A stretch of 6,517 bases of DNA from Labilithrix luteola. GTDB lineage: Bacteria; Myxococcota_A; Polyangia; Polyangiales; Polyangiaceae. Every line of letters begins with the position of its first letter. Within the stretch, counting starts at the first letter, position 1. The stretch lies in the NCBI GenBank assembly GCA_026225435.1, contig JAMFST010001100.1, positions 1 through 6,517 on the forward strand, given 5' to 3'. Both the position numbers and the translations under genes were made by a program. The notes beneath the pieces were generated by a model, which did not search any database, was not told the origin of the DNA, and worked only from the letters and a program-made list of their open reading frames with translations. Shown here in pieces: positions 5,625 to 6,517 of this stretch.

Positions 5625-6386
5625 ATGAACCGATTGCAGGGAAAAGTGGCGGTGATCACCGGCGGCACGAGCGGCATTGGCCTGGCGACGGCGAAGGCCT
5701 TCCAGCAGGAGGGGGCGACGGTGGTCATCGTCGGGCGCGACCCGAAGGTGCTCGAGGAGGCGAGCGCGCAGCTGGGTGGTCGAGCCATGGCCGTGCGCGC
5801 CGACATCAGCCAGGCGGCCGACCTGGACGCGCTCTACGCGCGTGTTCGCGAGACGCACGGTCGCATCGACGTCCTCTTCGCCAACGCGGGCATTCCGGGC
5901 GCCTTCGTCCCCGTGGAGAAGATGACGAGGGACGACTTCGACACGGTCTTCGCCATCAACGTGAAGGGGACGTACTTCACCGTCCAGGGGGCGCTGCCGC
6001 TGCTCGCCAAGGGCGCCTCGGTGATCCTCACGACCTCGATCGCCAACCAGACCGGGCGGGCGAACGTGAGCGCCTACGCGGCCAGCAAGGCCGCTGTCCG
6101 CTCCCTCACCCAGAGCTTCGCCGCGGAGCTGCTCGGTCGCGACGTTCGCGTCAACGCCATCTCGCCGGGGGGCACGGACACCGGGATCATCACCAAGCGC
6201 TTCTCACCGGAGCAGGCCAAGGTGGTGATGGATCGGATCAAGACGACCCTGCCGATGAAGCGGTTCGCCCAGCCGGAGGAGATCGCGAACGTCGCCGTGT
6301 TCCTGGCGTCCGACGAATCGTCGTTCCTGGTCGGCGAGGAGATCGTCGCCGACGGCGGCGCATCGCGACTCACGACGGCGTTCTAG
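5625..6386 (+). CDS. Classical short-chain dehydrogenase/reductase, probably NADP(H)-dependent
   Basis: 253 aa, the usual length for classical SDR enzymes, which oxidise or reduce alcohol/carbonyl groups with a nicotinamide cofactor in the cytosol. The Rossmann motif TGGTSGIG is at 12-19, FANAG at 85-89, INVKG at 111-115 with N112, and the catalytic residues are S138, Y151 and K155 with the correct YxxxK spacing. PGGTDTG at 181-187 is the usual loop after the active site and GEEIVADGG near the end is the conserved C-terminal motif. R38 directly after the second beta strand (VIVGRD) suggests preference for NADP(H). The ATG at 5625 starts MNRLQGKVAVITGG, as in homologues; no good ribosome site is visible and an upstream TTG at 5574 would add 17 unlikely residues. 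It is divergent from the LysR gene, which is the likely regulator. The substrate cannot be read from the sequence. Confidence 0.93.
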   Translation: MNRLQGKVAVITGGTSGIGLATAKAFQQEGATVVIVGRDPKVLEEASAQLGGRAMAVRADISQAADLDALYARVRETHGRIDVLFANAGIPGAFVPVEKMTRDDFDTVFAINVKGTYFTVQGALPLLAKGASVILTTSIANQTGRANVSAYAASKAAVRSLTQSFAAELLGRDVRVNAISPGGTDTGIITKRFSPEQAKVVMDRIKTTLPMKRFAQPEEIANVAVFLASDESSFLVGEEIVADGGASRLTTAF

Positions 6387-6400
6387 CGCCGGCGAGCGGT

Positions 6401-6517
6401 TCACCCGCGCCGCCGCGAAGCACGACACAGCGCATCGGCCGCCGCGTACGGCCCGAGCTCGCTCCGAGCCACCCGGTCGGCGAGCGCCGCGAGCGATTCG
6501 TCGCCACCGATCTCGCC
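6401..6517 (-). CDS. C-terminal end of a minus-strand protein, possibly a MeaB/ArgK-type GTPase (partial)
   Basis: The minus strand is open from the right window edge to a TGA at 6403-6401, giving 38 residues: GEIGGDESLAALADRVARSE then LGPYAAADALCRASRRRG. The pattern LAxLADRVxxxELxPYAAADxL is like the C-terminal tail of MeaB/ArgK GTPases, which protect and load cobalamin-dependent methylmalonyl-CoA mutase. Only this tail is visible, with none of the GTPase motifs, so the assignment is tentative. It converges with the SDR, with 14 bp between stops. No obvious terminator lies between them. Confidence 0.5.
   Translation of the reverse strand, partial: GEIGGDESLAALADRVARSELGPYAAADALCRASRRRG

Noticed and set aside
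6387..6430. Possible terminator GCGG-TTCAC-CCGC after the SDR
   Set aside because: Only a 4 bp stem without a T tract; it overlaps the coding end of the next minus-strand gene and such stems are common in GC-rich DNA.
1..6517. Defence island, biosynthetic cluster, CRISPR or mobile element
   Set aside because: No nuclease, transposase, integrase, repeat array, carrier-protein or synthase gene is visible; the genes are unrelated single units in alternating orientation.

Overview
The window is a 6.5 kb piece of a high-GC bacterial chromosome. The gene content fits a large-genome soil bacterium, most likely a myxobacterium of the Polyangia type: an orphan soluble histidine kinase, a Cys-rich SUMF1-like lipoprotein, an LLM flavin monooxygenase, and a LysR/SDR pair. 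This placement is an inference from gene content and base composition, not from a marker gene. I see no rRNA, tRNA, CRISPR array, insertion sequence or phage gene.

Left end (1-640): no intact gene. Three broken fragments lie side by side: a DoxX-like membrane protein (minus strand, missing its first membrane segment and cut by the window edge), a short-chain dehydrogenase remnant (minus strand, in-frame TAG, lacking its N-terminal nucleotide-binding motif), and a TetR-type regulator (plus strand, +1 frameshift near 371, C-terminal domain lost). Together they look like a decayed TetR/SDR/DoxX locus.

Centre-left (639-2372): a soluble sensor histidine kinase on the minus strand (361 aa) is divergent from a small glycine-zipper protein (124 aa). 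The 273 bp between them holds four TGCA elements at 9-10 bp spacing, an inverted repeat inside that cluster, and a separate 13 bp palindrome. No response regulator gene is visible.

Centre (2382-4647): an LLM-class flavin-dependent oxidoreductase on the minus strand converges with the glycine-zipper gene; a small hairpin uses both stop codons. It is divergent from a 386 aa lipoprotein with a SUMF1/FGE-like fold that appears to lack the copper-binding cysteine pair of true formylglycine-generating enzymes.

Right (4616-6517): a LysR regulator (minus) overlaps the lipoprotein 3' end by 32 bp and is divergent from an intact classical SDR, with a 17 bp dyad between them that fits a LysR operator. 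The last 117 bases hold the C-terminal end of another minus-strand gene, probably a MeaB/ArgK-type GTPase.

Most genes are single transcription units in alternating orientation, so there is no long operon. The only clear regulator/target pair is LysR with the SDR. I found no convincing new multi-gene system; the most informative items are the decayed left locus, the phased TGCA cluster and the atypical FGE-like lipoprotein.
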